64,000 nucleotides of DNA, from positions 1,426,001 through 1,490,000 of the forward strand of contig NZ_CP144555.1 of assembly GCF_036607905.1 (NCBI RefSeq), read 5' to 3'. The stretch is from Streptomyces sp. SCSIO 75703. Its GTDB lineage: Bacteria > Actinomycetota > Actinomycetes > Streptomycetales > Streptomycetaceae. This document shows positions 63,341 to 64,000 of the stretch, piece by piece. The stretch's first letter is position 1. Each line of letters begins with the position of its first letter. The position numbers were made by a program, and so were the translations under genes. The notes beneath the pieces were generated by a model, which did no database searches, was not told where the DNA came from, and saw nothing but the letters and a program-made list of their open reading frames with translations.

Positions 63341-64000
63341 ATGCACGACGAGAGTGGACGCGGTTGTCTGGTCGGCGCCGGCGGCCTCACCAGTTTCGTG
63401 GGCCGGCGGCAGGAGATCGCCGACGTGCGCCGGAACCTGTCGGCCTCGCGGCTCGTCACGCTCACCGGTCCCGGCGGCATCGGCAAGACCCGGCTCGCCC
63501 TGGTGGCCGCCGACCGGGTCCGCAAGGCGTTCCGGGACGGCACCCAGGTCATCCAGCTCGCCAGCCTCGACGACCCGCGCGAGGTGGCCTCCGCCTTCAC
63601 CTCGGCGCTGGCCGTGCTGGACCAGTCGAACCGCTCGGCGACCCAGCAACTCGTCGACCACGTACGGAACCAGCAGGTGCTGCTGGTCGTGGACAACTGC
63701 GAACACGTGCTGCCGGCCACCGCCCAACTCCTCGCCGAACTCCTGGAGACGGCACCCGGCCTGCGCGTCCTCGCCACCAGCCGCGAACCGCTCGGCATCG
63801 CGGGCGAGCTGGTCACCGTGATCCCGCCGCTGTCGGTGCCCACCGCCGACCAGGCGCACGACGCGGCGAGCGTCGACCACAGCGAGGCCGTCCAGTTGCT
63901 GGCCGACCGGGCGCGCAGCGTCGCCCCCGACTTCGCCGTCACCGACGCCAACCGCGCCGCCGTCCGGCAACTGTGCGAACGGCTCGACGGGATGCCCCTC
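63341..64000 (+). CDS. Large ATP-binding transcriptional regulator (LuxR/AfsR type), 3' end outside window
   Basis: The first 220 residues of a regulator with an AAA/NB-ARC-type ATPase. LTSFVGRRQEI is followed by Walker A (GPGGIGKTRLAL, K49), Walker B (VLLVVDNCEH), and LRVLATSREPLGIAGE, the sensor motif. This arrangement is typical of the ATP-binding LuxR-type regulators that begin with the ATPase and end with a helix-turn-helix. The DNA-binding end lies beyond the window, so the exact family remains open. It is divergent from the hydroxylase operon and may control it. Confidence 0.82.
   Translation, partial: MHDESGRGCLVGAGGLTSFVGRRQEIADVRRNLSASRLVTLTGPGGIGKTRLALVAADRVRKAFRDGTQVIQLASLDDPREVASAFTSALAVLDQSNRSATQQLVDHVRNQQVLLVVDNCEHVLPATAQLLAELLETAPGLRVLATSREPLGIAGELVTVIPPLSVPTADQAHDAASVDHSEAVQLLADRARSVAPDFAVTDANRAAVRQLCERLDGMPL

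Overview
The window is high-GC actinobacterial DNA, almost certainly a Streptomyces chromosome. GC-rich third codon positions, frequent GTG starts, ATGA start/stop overlaps, a SARP regulator, RepSA/Xis/integrase remnants of an actinomycete integrative element and a catechol operon all point that way.

Layout. (1) 1-11 kb is a formate dehydrogenase and selenocysteine region: ferredoxin, a cysteine-containing HTH regulator, a cupin, a small membrane protein, the iron-sulfur (2288-3313) and NrfD-type membrane (3310-4353) subunits of a formate dehydrogenase, then selD, selC (tRNA-Sec, anticodon TCA), a DHA2-type exporter with two tiny upstream ORFs, selB and selA. (2) 11.1-29.0 kb is a RiPP gene cluster. 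It has a 56-aa precursor whose last 21 residues are 20 Ser/Thr/Cys plus a final Ala, a SARP-ATPase regulator, an ocin-ThiF-like F protein, two YcaO cyclodehydratases, a SagB-type dehydrogenase, a split LanB-type dehydratase, a membrane M50 protease with a PqqD-like N-terminus and an ABC exporter. No third SpaB_C-type protein (the thiopeptide pyridine synthase) is visible, so the expected product is a heavily azole- and dehydroamino-acid-modified peptide, not a classical thiopeptide. An M20 amidohydrolase follows behind a terminator. (3) 30.7-34.5 kb holds housekeeping and hypothetical genes. (4) 34.6-38.1 kb is a decayed integrative element: an IS256-family fragment fused to a truncated RepSA, an intact xis-like gene, and an integrase broken both by a 1,068-bp IS481-family insertion and by an amber codon. 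(5) 38.1-50.9 kb (minus strand) is a secreted polymorphic-toxin operon: FG-GAP protein, LamG protein, an RHS/YD-repeat protein ending in HINT and YwqJ-like deaminase domains, and a SUKH-type immunity protein. (6) 51.2-55.4 kb has a phosphodiesterase and the formate dehydrogenase catalytic subunit, a selenoprotein with an in-frame UGA (52716-52718) and a SECIS hairpin directly downstream. (7) 55.6-62.9 kb is a phenol-to-catechol-to-beta-ketoadipate set: lysR-catB-catA-catC, enol-lactonase, and a convergent flavin-dependent hydroxylase, flavin reductase and short FAD synthetase. (8) The window ends inside an ATPase-type regulator.

How the parts fit. SelD, SelA, SelC and SelB supply and insert selenocysteine, and the only evident client in the window is the catalytic subunit near 52 kb. 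Its presumed electron-transfer and membrane subunits lie about 48 kb away beside the sel genes. In the RiPP cluster the SARP probably acts on three 11-bp direct repeats about 100 bp upstream of the precursor. The F protein should present the leader to the YcaO enzymes, SagB oxidises azolines to azoles, the split LanB dehydrates Ser/Thr, and the M50 protease and ABC transporter probably cleave and export the product.
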